From: Cruorifilaria tuberocauda
Lineage: Eukaryota; Nematoda; Chromadorea; Rhabditida; Onchocercidae
Assembly: GCA_013365365.1 (NCBI GenBank)
Contig: JABVXU010000843.1
Coordinates: forward strand, 1 to 18,293
Direction of reading: 5' to 3'
Length of the DNA stretch: 18,293 nt
A model generated the notes under the pieces. It worked only from the letters and a program-made list of their open reading frames with translations. It searched no databases and was not told the DNA's origin. The stretch's first letter is position 1; every line of letters begins with the position of its first letter. A program made the position numbers and the translations under genes. Of the stretch, positions 8,962 to 17,729 are shown one piece after another.

Positions 8962-8978
8962 TACGTGAGGAACACGTA
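8962..8978. promoter_or_regulatory. Inverted TACGTG/CACGTA pair upstream of the REEP-like gene
   Basis: TACGTG (8962-8967), a five-base spacer AGGAA, then CACGTA (8973-8978) form a perfect inverted repeat 60-76 bases upstream of the minus-strand ATG at 8902. TACGTG matches the hypoxia-response element used by nematode HIF-1, and ACGTG is also the core of bZIP (XBP1-type) ER-stress sites; both are established motifs. An ER-membrane gene makes ER-stress control plausible, but this is inference from sequence alone. Confidence 0.4.
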
Positions 8979-11234
8979 TAATCACAGCTTATAATACTTT
9001 ATAATTCATAATCTAATAATCAATAAATCAATAATTAATTTGAAATACATTCTACGAAATGATTATCAAAAATTTTTTTAAAGAATACATAAAATACCCT
9101 GTTTCATTATTATCAACTTTATTCCTCGTAGATTATATTATAGAATAAATGAAACCTCAATGAATCGATAGTAGTGCTGCTTTCAATGATAAATGATAAG
9201 TAAGGAATCAGTACTGCTCAGAAAAAAATAGAAAAAGAATTCATTTGAAATAAGAAATAAGCTTTTATAATCAATATCTCCATAGACTAACAAATTTGCA
9301 TAAAAAAATTTTAATTCAAATTGTTGTAAACTTATAGTTGTCAGCAAATAGTCTTTTCACATAAATTAAGCAAATAAAAATTAAAATCAATATTTGTCAG
9401 TATATTTAATGTTTCAATTATGAATAATATAAGGAATATTTCAGAGATTTAAAATTACAATTATTGTTCACTGCGTTTACTGTCGTTAATATCAACGCCA
9501 TTCATACGATTATCATCATCAAAGTTTACTGTCACAATTACAACGTAAACATTGAAATTACTATAAATTTGTCAAATACATAGTTTGACAATTTACGCAC
9601 CATAATATGTTAGTTAACCTTGTCTAAGAATGACCTGACCTTTTCTAGTTACATTTTCGTTTTTCTAATACTGATTATTCTCCGCCATATTTTACCTCAT
9701 TTTGCAGCTTGAAAGAAAAAAAAACCTGTTTGATGCGTTGGATACCAAATATCAATCTATACATATACACATATGTACATGTATAACCGTACATTAATTC
9801 AACCACATATATGTATATACATATACATATATAGTATATAATGGAATACTTGAATAAAATATCTAATACACTTCTTGTAGTCCTCATAAATTGATATTGA
9901 TAAGGCAACATTGGTATCTGATAACAATATAATATTGCCTTACAAAAGACTAGTTTGATCTAAATAATGAGTAGAAAGTAAATAATCCATTAAGATAAAA
10001 CAATAATATATATATGTAAATATATAGCAAAATACGATATAATTTCACAAACAGTAGATAGAATGTGGAAAATGAAGAGTAAAACAAGAAAAACGATAGT
10101 AAAATTAATTTGAAGACAATATTAATTTGAAAAAAATAAAACTTAGCAAAACATTGACAATGTTGATAACGCATACAACTGAATGTGAGAATACGGAAAT
10201 TCTTTCCAGAAAATTAATAACTTAAATATTGCGAAATGAAAAGGAATCGGTTGGAAAAAAATGTTTGCGTTTGAATAGCTGGCTAAATAGATTTTCTGGA
10301 AAGTTGTCACGAAAATAACTTTTGTCAGACAATGTCGAATAAGCAGTCCGAAGAGCGTTATCAGATGGCAGTCAAGTTGTCAAATATATAAAATTTTACA
10401 ATCTGAAATAATGCATAGAGGTGATAGAAATCACAGAAATAAAAAAACACAGACCAAAAAAGATTGGTCAGATTATCTGCAAAAATCGTACAAACAATAT
10501 CGAGCATTCTCTCTTCCAATATTTACTGTTCCCTTAATATGACCTAATTGCTGAAAAAGAGGAATCAGCTCATTAACATCCTGTTTCACCTTTTAGTATT
10601 ACTGAATATAAGAAGTTATCTAAAAAGAGTAGAAGCTGATGAAATAAATGCGTTTTATGAATATCACCAATATTGAATTATATAACTTTGAAATTATTGC
10701 TGCCAAAAGCATTGTGCTGATGAAAACAAAAATTAGAGTTTCAAGATATGTTTTAATATTATAAATTTGATATATATCTGAAGTTTTATAAGCTATATGA
10801 ATGAAACATGCTCCATCTTTCCTATATACATAACCTTAATGAAATATGATTTTGTAAGATTTCTTAATAAAAAATGAAAAATATAACTAAATGAACTGGC
10901 TACTGCTTTTCTCCAATATGTCATCATCTTATTCCTACTTTCATTACCATTTGGTTTTCTTTAATAAAATAGTAACTTGACGAAAGCGTATGCATTAGTA
11001 TAAAGCTATAACACTGAGATAACACAACTCCTGAAAAAAAACCGTGGAAAACAAAAAAAATAGAGCAAATTATTTCAATTAGTCCTAACCATCTCTATGA
11101 AAACTGAGAATTACTATAATCGCATAAAATTGCCCACACCACGGCCCAAAGAAGCGATATCATGTGTGATAAATTAGATTAATAAAATCAAAAGTATACT
11201 ATACAACACTATCATTGATTTTACCACTAAATTA
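8979..11234. other. Intergenic AT-rich DNA, no supportable gene
   Basis: About 2.2 kb between two minus-strand genes. It contains a TGACCTGACCT pair (9631-9641), an alternating TA/CA tract (9759-9840) and an open minus-strand stretch of 78 codons (10143-10379) that begins without a good start and matches no family. The part nearest 11234 is the 3' flank of the FLYWCH-like gene. Some frames between 10200 and 11100 are moderately G+C-richer but break quickly. Confidence 0.5.
9759..9840. repeat. TA/CA/TG alternating microsatellite-like tract
   Basis: An interrupted run of ACATATACACATATGTACATGTA followed, after a short break, by ATATATGTATATACATATACATATATAGTATATA. It alternates purine and pyrimidine almost throughout and contains several palindromes, so cruciform or slippage behaviour is likely. 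There is no coding content. Confidence 0.7.
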
Positions 11235-13537
11235 TCACCTCAGTAATGACCTTCTAGGTAACTCTGCGACACGAAACTGTGCCTCTTCAATAACCGTTAG
11301 CAAATTTTCCCCATCAAGTTCATCAAGAAGAAGTAAAACAGCTGACAAAATTCGTTCCATCCGTTTTTTCTGAAAAATTAAACTTCATTTCCTTCAAAAA
11401 ATGCCACCAAATGGAAAAGAACAATCAGTACAAATTCATTTCGTAATAAAGATATAAGTCATTATTTATGAACAATTTCAAACTATTACCCTCTCTTCGA
11501 TTAACTGTCTTTGAGGTTCAACTAATGCAATCGATTCTTCATCAAACTCTGCCAATTCATCACCTTCTACCATAGGTGAAAGTTGGGGTGGTTCTATCGG
11601 TTCTGCCTGAACATAAAGTATATACAGAACCCTACCAATTAAAAACTAATGCATATTTGACTGTATTTTACTATTTAAATCAGATTCGATATGAAATATA
11701 TAAAATTAAGAGAATATATATAAAAAAGAATGCATATGGTTCTAATAATAGGCATTTCTGGGTCAAAGACAAGGAAAAAAGGTCAATAAAAATCAAAGAG
11801 AAACAGACAGGACAATAAGGGTTTCAAACTTTATTTTAAATTACCTGCTTTAAAAGTAGTTGCCTATTCCTTAAAACCTGGCGTACTTGTTCGTTTTCTT
11901 CCCTTTCATATGCGCGAGTCTCTCGTTGACTGGTTATTGAAGCAATTTCTTCATATGGTACTGGTTCACAATCAATGTGATGTTCCGGAGGTCTGTCCCC
12001 AATTATTTCACCATCATAAACTATTATAGATGCCTGAGCCCCAGGTCCACTTCTCCGTTTCGCTCGTAAACATCTGTTGCATCGATAATACTCTTTGCGC
12101 CCATCTACAGAACTTTTCATGTATGCGTACTGCCGGATTTCTTTTGTTTTGTCATCCATCACTGTCAGCAGAGAAGCGTTGTAGCGACTCGAAAGGGCAC
12201 GTTGCATTATCGTGAAACCTTTCAATATGCTCATCTTCCTCCTTAATAAAACTTTCTCTATCGAGTATGTTATAAAACTATAAGCTCAAACTAATTTAAA
12301 ATATGTTTTAAGCACAAATCTGAAAATTCTAAAAAAGAAAAGCTTACTTTCTTTCCTGTTCATCATTTGATTCCGCATTTCTATTCTGCAAAAAAACACA
12401 AAACTGAGTATTTTAGTAGAATAGATGTAAAACTTTAGTTAATTATTGGATAAAATGAAATGCTTCCAATTTAAAATGGGACATACTTTATTTGCAGAAA
12501 AAAGGGAGCAAAATTGCAATATTTGAAAGTGATAAAATACAAAAAAAAACTCACAATATGCCTCAGACGTCGTGAGAGCGTAGGAGCCGAAATTTCAAGT
12601 CCTAATTGGTCTTTTACAAGCCGACATACTTCATTTAGAGATTTAATTTCGCCGTTCAGATATTTCAATAATAAACCATCATAAATAAGTCTGTAACAGC
12701 ATTAAATATCCTGAAGTCTGATTTTCAAAAGAAGAGAATTTTGCTTAATACAACAAATTAATCTATTGATTTACTTTTGTTCCTGTGATCCAAAAACGAG
12801 TCCATGTCCATCTTCCAGGAACGATTCCGAATAATTATTTCGTGGATTGCTAAAAAATATCATGCTTTCATAACATGCCACATTTATTATTTAATATTGA
12901 ACTCCAATCATTTCTACTTTGCTAACGGAAACAAAATTATTTCGGAGCAAAAAAAAACTGAATGACAATGGAAGGAATGATAGGAAACATTGACGTTTAG
13001 GGCAGAACACTATAGTAAGAAAAATAGTACTATAGAAATATGAAATAAAAGAGATAAAATGACATGCCATAACCGTAGACTACAGTGTATGAAAAAAGAA
13101 ACTTACATGTGTTCTTCATCTTCTACATTCACTTCGGAAGTAACCGATTCTTCATCATCTTTCTTCAGCCTTTCTGTTGTGATCATATCTGTTGATATGA
13201 CTGAAATAACATTACAATTAAACATGGTTTTTATTTGGTAATCGATAAAAGAAAGATAAATAAGAACGAAGATTAATAAATTTTCTAAATTAATTTCAAA
13301 GTTAAATAAAGCTGCAATTGTCATCAATAAATATACAAAAAATTTATGCGATCTTAAAAATTAATAAATGGAGAAATAAGAAATTAGCACGTTATATCTA
13401 TCCTGTTTACTTATATATTATAAGCTAATAATTATGAAAAATCAATATTTCGATAATAATTAAAATTTGAAAACAAAAAAAGTTCTTTTCTGACCAGATC
13501 AATTAATATTACCTGTTATTCCATACGTTTCATTCAT
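11235..13537 (-). CDS. FLYWCH-like zinc-binding, putative DNA-binding protein (eight exons)
   Basis: Exons (minus): 13513-13537, 13107-13200, 12775-12849, 12555-12690, 12348-12385, 11845-12241, 11490-11606 and 11235-11369. Every junction keeps frame and the sum is 1017 bases, 338 residues plus stop. The sixth exon could instead start at 12277 after TTATAG, also in frame (350 residues). Residues 1-64 are acidic (K-D-D-E-E-S, N-V-E-D-E-E-H). Residues 66-110 are helix-rich and end in S-A-P-T-L-S-R-R-L-R, reminiscent of a helix-turn-helix. Residues 140-214 resemble a FLYWCH finger: R-Q-Y-A-Y, then E-Y-Y-R-C-N-R-C (Cys177, Cys180), A-S-I-I-V-Y-D-G, then P-E-H-H-I-D-C (His210/211, Cys214). The C-terminus is charged, with a helical segment L-L-L-L-D-E-L-D-G. 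FLYWCH domains occur in nematode transcription factors (FLH, PEB-1) and beside MULE transposases. A nuclear regulatory role is inferred; no transposase domain is present. The first ATG of exon 1 is the only one that keeps the frame. Confidence 0.8.
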
Positions 13538-14220
13538 TCTTTAATGTCTTAATATTTCAGACTGAGCACAGTATGCAGAAAGAGATCGTAAGATATAAAT
13601 TATTTAATGCAGCTATAAATTGTCCACTTTTTGATCATCATATAGTTTTAAACAGATATTATTAATAACAGTCTTTTCCACATTACTGAAGCAACTGACT
13701 GCTCTTTTTGATCTTTGTTTTAATGCGTGAATTTTATCCCGAGAAATGCTAGAATTGAGGATTCTAGACTCAATAGTTTATTGATTACTCCATAACACGA
13801 TATCTTGAAGCCTTTGATATTTGAATAAACAAATAAAAAAATAAATGAAAAGAAATCAGTATGGATTTAACTTTTAAATATAGAATAATATAATTGATTG
13901 ATATTATTACACGTACAACAAGAATAATCTTTAAGAAAGATGAAAGAATTGAAATGAAATTATTTCAACAATTGCTCTTTATTTTTGCTTTGAATTATTC
14001 TCCTCTCCCAATTTTTCCAATTTTATTAAAAAAAAATATTTTTAAAATTGAAACGTATTCGTTGAAATAATCAATACTGTAATTATTATTTCTATAATAA
14101 TTCAATATAATATTAAAATTTTTACTGATAAAAATAATTGCATTGATAAAACAGAAGAAGGAAACAGGAAAGAAAAGGGAGAGAAAGAGTGATAGAGAAA
14201 TGTAAAATGAAAAAAGAATT

Positions 14221-14430
14221 AATTTTTCGTTTTTTTTTTTCGATAAACACAGATTTTTCATTTTCACCATTTTAGAGCAATCGGATTAATCGATCATATA
14301 ACAACTGATAACTGATAACTTTAATAATAGCTGATAAATTTTAAAAAAAACGATAATTTGATTACAGTCTGTCAGCAGAAGTAATAGGAAACTCGTTTTC
14401 TATCATTGAATCATTTGCAAAATGATTGAT
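14221..14430 (+). repeat. Diverged duplicated block, copy 1 (copy 2 at 15466-15710)
   Basis: The order of elements matches copy 2. A long T run is followed by (G/T)ATAAACA or GTTTACAAA, then TTTTTCATTTTCACCATTTTA, then TGATAA repeats, then GATAATTTGATTACAGTCTG, and an ACTCGTTTTCTATCATTGA segment ahead of TTTGCAAAATGATTGAT. The copies are about 1.25 kb apart and clearly diverged, with indels. The shared presence of TGATAA words in both suggests a duplicated regulatory block, but a non-functional repeat family is equally possible. Confidence 0.6.
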
Positions 14431-14702
14431 AATTTTCGTATACTTTAAAATAGCCAACAATTTAACTGACATTATTTCATTTGTACATTTTATATTTCAT
14501 CTCTGTCATATAATCTTTTCTCTCTTTTTTTTGTTAAAGGAAAAACAAATATTTTCTTTCTTTGTTATTTTGAATTGAAAAATTATCGTACGTTTAATTA
14601 AATTCTCTTTTATTTTTTGTTCTTTTCGAATAAAATTTCAAAATTTTCTGTTTTACAATAAAATTTAATTTAATATTTCTTATTGATTCTTTTTTTTCTT
14701 AT

Positions 14703-15040
14703 GAAATTCATATTTTCAGGGAAGGATATTAGTAATAAATAGGTAAATTTAGGTAAAAATTAAATTAAATTATTATTGATTAATGAAAGAAAAATATAGG
14801 TAAGTTTTGTGCTTTACTTACCTAGGAAATTCATATTTTCAGTAAAGAATGTTTGTAATAAATGGATAAATTTAGGTAAGAATTAAAAGAATATAGGTAA
14901 GTAAGTTTTGTTCTTTTGTTACCTATAAAATTCATATTTTCAAGGAAGGATGTTAGTAATAAGTAGATAAATTTAGGTAAAAATTAGATGAATATGGTAT
15001 CGATTGATTGGAAGAAGAATATAGGTAAGTAAGTTTTATT
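14703..15040 (+). repeat. ~110-base tandem repeat carrying splice-like signals (three copies)
   Basis: Three copies begin near 14703, 14826 and 14927. Each runs AAATTCATATTTTCA(G/A), GGAAGGAT or a similar block, AGTAATAA(A/G)T, AATTTAGGTAA, and ends in ATATAGGTAAGT(AAG)TTTT. Copy lengths differ (about 123, 101 and 114 bases) through indels in the middle. The first two copies contain a consensus nematode acceptor (TATTTTCAG; the third has TTTTCAA), and all three contain donors (AGGTAAG), yet the bounded segments are short and show no conserved reading frame. Confidence 0.75.
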
Positions 15041-15188
15041 GAATTAAATAACAACGAAGAGTATATCTAATTCACAGTTACAGTGAATTAAAAAAGTAAA
15101 GTAATAAGTAACTTTAAATTGATAGCACTGAAGCTATTTGAATAGAAAAGTAAATAAAGAAATAATGAAAGTATTGTATCATTCATTT

Positions 15189-15189
<1 letters not shown>

Positions 15190-15240
<51 letters not shown>
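15190..15240 (+). repeat. (GA)25 dinucleotide microsatellite
   Basis: A perfect run of 25 AG/GA units, uninterrupted. Such purine-only tracts can form triplex structure and bind GAGA-type factors. Perfect runs are expected to be length-polymorphic. It lies about 800 bases upstream of the transporter start. Confidence 0.97.
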
Positions 15241-15243
<3 letters not shown>

Positions 15244-15465
15244 TATTCCGTTAATTTCATTCTTTTATTCTCCGACAAAATTCAAGTAGATAATGAAATC
15301 ATCTAAAAGATTTTAATTAATTAAATTAATGATAATCATGGTAATGATTTTGATTAAGTTGATTCTAAAATCATTATTTTATCATTTATCAGTGCTATTC
15401 AATCGGTTCATGTTATATTTGCTGATTCAACAGATGATGATTTTAATCGATAGCGCACATACAAT

Positions 15466-15710
15466 GATTTTTTTTTTTCTGTTTACAAAAATTTTTTCAT
15501 TCTCACTATTTTACATACAGTAATCTCATGCACGGATCCAAATCCATCATACAATAATTCGTTTAAAAAGTTTAATGATATAGTAAGTGATAAGACAAGT
15601 GATAAGATATACTAAGTGATAAGTTTTAAGTGATAATTAGATTACAGTTTGTAGACAAAATTTGTGAAAAACTCGTTTCTAACATTGATTTATTGCAAAA
15701 TAACTGATTA
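15466..15710 (+). repeat. Diverged duplicated block, copy 2
   Basis: Partner of 14221-14430. Shared landmarks include the T run, TTTTTTCATTCTCACTATTTTA, TGATAA words, GATAATTAGATTACAGTTTG and AACTCGTTTCTAACATTGA followed by TTGCAAAATAACTGAT. This copy has about 40 extra bases before the TGATAA cluster, and it is the nearer copy to the transporter gene. Confidence 0.6.
15588..15636 (+). promoter_or_regulatory. Cluster of four TGATAA (GATA-factor) sites
   Basis: TGATAA occurs at 15588-15593, 15600-15605, 15617-15622 and 15631-15636. The first three are TGATAAG and all four are on the same strand, most within AAGTGATAAG or a close match. TGATAA is the site of nematode intestinal GATA factors (ELT-2/ELT-7, established). 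The cluster lies 400-450 bases upstream of the transporter ATG, and an intestinal transporter would fit such control. TGATAA is common across this A+T-rich window, so the spacing and repetition, not the mere presence, are the evidence. Confidence 0.4.
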
Positions 15711-15854
15711 CTTTGTGATTTACTTAACCAATTTATTTTTACTTTCTGTTACTCTCAAATAAAATTCGACGTCAACCATTTACAGTATTTGAAAAAATTT
15801 TCACCTATTTGTGTTTTAATTAGATTTTTTTGATTTATAATTATTACGTACGCT

Positions 15855-15872
15855 ACGTGTTCGTATACGTGC
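15855..15872 (+). promoter_or_regulatory. Direct TACGTG pair upstream of the transporter
   Basis: TACGTG at 15855-15860 and again at 15867-15872, twelve bases apart, in a small CpG-bearing patch about 165-180 bases upstream of the transporter ATG. The hexamer equals the nematode HIF-1 response element. The same hexamer occurs as an inverted pair upstream of the REEP-like gene. Single copies elsewhere in the window (for example near 1408, 5580 and 13910) show that individual matches are weak evidence. Confidence 0.35.
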
Positions 15873-16035
15873 ATAATCGAATAACTTACATATTGCTTCA
15901 AATTCTATTATTTGTCGCTAATTAATATGTAAAGTTATCCTCTTATAATATATATTTAATCTTATTTTGATGTTTTGATAGAATCGATTTGATAATAAAT
16001 TTCCATATCACAATCGACAATTACTAAAATTCAGC

Positions 16036-17729
16036 ATGTCGAAAGCTCTGGTTGATAATGGATCAAAATTATCACAAGGAATTGATCATTTTATCACCTT
16101 CAATCGTTACACAGTATTTTTATGCTTAACCTATGAACTTGTTATAGTATCACAGGTTGGCAATGTTATTTATATGTTATTCGCTGGTTAGTCTTTTCAT
16201 TTTTCATTTTTTAACAAATAATTCTTTTTTTCTCTTTGGTAAAAAATTAATCGTTAAGAAATTTGAAAGGAAATGATACATTAAATTATTTTATTACTTT
16301 AGTAATACTTTATTAATTATTAACTTTTTATTAAAGAAAAAATTTGATATAAATAATTTAAATTAGAATAATTGTAATACTTCCTTCTTTTCCATCATTT
16401 TCAATCTTCTACTTTAATATAAAACTTCAACTTAATTAGTTAATTAGAACTAATTAGAACCTAAGAATTAGAATTAATTAGAATCTAAGAGTTTAACAAC
16501 TTCTTGTTTCAATAACTTAATCTAAGTCTTTTCCAAGTTTTTAGTTAAGTATAAATTTAATAAGAAAAAATACGGGAAATTGGAACGAGTGAGTGAGATG
16601 AATGTATTATCAATATCACCTTTTTGGAAATCTTAAGATATAATAAAAGATATAAGTTTAGATAAGTTAAATATAAGTTTAAATAAGTAGTATGGAAGTT
16701 TAGATGAAGAAAATTCTCAAAGTCTAAATTTCAAAATAATTAAAAAAATATTGCAGCAGCATCACCCGATATCATCGGATGTGGGACGACAATTTTTAAT
16801 GAAAGTTTGGGACAGCGAGAAAAATGTGAGCAATATGAAACTTTAGCAAAATTTGAAAATCATTCCTGTCAACCAATTCTCGAGTATCAATTTCGATCAA
16901 TAAGTGTTGAGGTATGTTATCAGCTAAAATTTCAACAGTTATCAAATATTTATAAATGTTCTCTCAAAATCAATAACCATTGATAATAAAAATTTAATTT
17001 AAAATTCTTTTATTACAATAGCGCAAATATCGATTTAACATGAAATTTCAGTATTTACTTGAAAAAATTTTTAAAATTTTATAAAAAAATGTTGAATTTT
17101 GAAAATAACCTAGTCTCTTTTTTTGTTCATTACAGTGGGGTTATTTCTGTAGTGAAACAGTAAAAGTGAAAAATTTGGTATCACTTCAAATGCTTGGTAC
17201 GATACTTGGCGGTATTGTATTTGGACAATTTTCTGATTTATTTGGACGACGAAAAGTAAGTAAGAAAATTTAAGTAAGAATAAAAAGAGAAAAATAAGAA
17301 TAAACAATGAAATGTAATAATTAGAAGAAACTTATTAAAATTTCAAGTTAAACATCAAGTTTTAACAAAAGTTAAGTATATCTGATCTATGACATTTATT
17401 AAATCGAACTCAAAAATATAACTTAATTTTTAAAATATAATTGTTTTATCATTTTACTATATTTTTTAACAATGTAATATTAATTTGCGAGAGAGTTAAA
17501 CCTTGAAAATATAATCATATCATGCATTAAGCTAATTTATTCCATTCATTTAAATTTTTAATAATTTTTCAAAAAATTTTGAAATTTTTATCAACTTATC
17601 CTTCCAGACAATGATCGTATGCATAGCAATGACAGTTCTATCCGGAATACTATCATCTTTTGCTGTCAATCTTTCCGTATTTGCGATCAGTCGTACTTTT
17701 GTTGGCTTCTTTGTTGGCGGCAATATAAT
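16036..17729 (+). CDS. SLC22 / organic cation transporter-like MFS protein, 5' part
   Basis: Four exons are visible: 16036-16186, 16757-16911, 17136-17255 and 17608-17729, with phases 1, 0, 0 and 2. They give 182 residues plus two bases; the rest of the gene lies beyond the window. Donors are GTTAGT, GTATGT, GTAAGT and GTTAAT; acceptors are TTGCAG, ATTACAG and CTTCCAG. Organic cation/anion transporters of this family move small charged solutes across the plasma membrane. TM1 is about residues 25-50. A large extracellular loop follows (about 51-114) with four Cys (59, 74, 88, 107) and N-glycosylation sequons N65-E-S and N85-H-S, the SLC22 hallmark. TM2 (about 115-131) is followed by MFS motif A, G-Q-F-S-D-L-F-G-R-R-K (132-142), then TM3 and I-S-R-T-F-V-G-F-F-V-G-G-N of TM4. 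ATTCAG ends one base before the ATG, so SL trans-splicing at the start is likely. The substrate cannot be told; SVOP-like relatives are an alternative. Confidence 0.92.
16187..16756 (+). other. Intron 1 of the transporter gene, homeodomain-like motif cluster
   Basis: A 570-base intron, the largest complete one in this gene. TAATTA occurs at 16433-16438, 16441-16446, 16451-16456 and 16475-16480, within locally repeated TAATTAGAAC units. TAATTA is a homeodomain core, and first introns often carry enhancers, but simple local duplication explains the pattern equally well. Near the 3' end, ATATAAGTTTAGATAAGT-like words repeat at about 16640-16700. Confidence 0.5.
17256..17607 (+). other. Intron 3 of the transporter gene
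   Basis: A 352-base A+T-rich intron between the exon ending in the MFS motif A and the exon encoding TM3-TM4. It starts GTAAGTAAG and ends TATCCTTCCAG. I see no other feature in it. Confidence 0.7.

Larger units (their letters stand above)
13538..16035. other. Divergent intergenic region, repeat-rich, no gene seen
   Basis: About 2.5 kb between the minus-strand FLYWCH-like gene and the plus-strand transporter, so it must hold both promoters. A perfect inverted repeat CTAGAAT-TGAGG-ATTCTAG lies at 13749-13767, about 210 bases upstream of the FLYWCH-like start, and a single CACGTA lies at 13910-13915. A diverged duplicated block (14221-14430 and 15466-15710), a ~110-base tandem repeat, a (GA)25 tract and GATA-type sites follow. 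Open frames at 13995-14270 and 15329-15523 fall in low-complexity sequence and are not credible genes. Confidence 0.55.

Noticed and set aside
8761..8994. Plus-strand 77-codon frame opposite the REEP-like first exon
   Set aside because: It is antisense to a well-supported conserved exon; openness follows from that exon's composition.
10143..10379. Minus-strand stretch of 78 codons without a stop (Q-L-D-C-H-L-I-T-L-F ... S-M-F-C)
   Set aside because: It has no early ATG, no clear acceptor, no family resemblance and a hydrophobic, AT-driven composition. A stretch this long is expected a few times by chance in a window of this size and composition.
11576..11818. 80-codon plus-strand frame
   Set aside because: It lies mostly in an intron of the FLYWCH-like gene, with low-complexity Lys/Ile-rich composition and no family signal.
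12030..12215. 61-codon plus-strand frame (Cys/Ser-rich)
   Set aside because: It is antisense to the zinc-finger exon, whose protein has clear Cys/His structure.
13749..13767. Inverted repeat CTAGAAT-TGAGG-ATTCTAG considered as a heat-shock element
   Set aside because: The GAA and TTC pentamers are not in the alternating nGAAn-nTTCn-nGAAn arrangement, so it does not fit a heat-shock element. It may be a simple palindrome.
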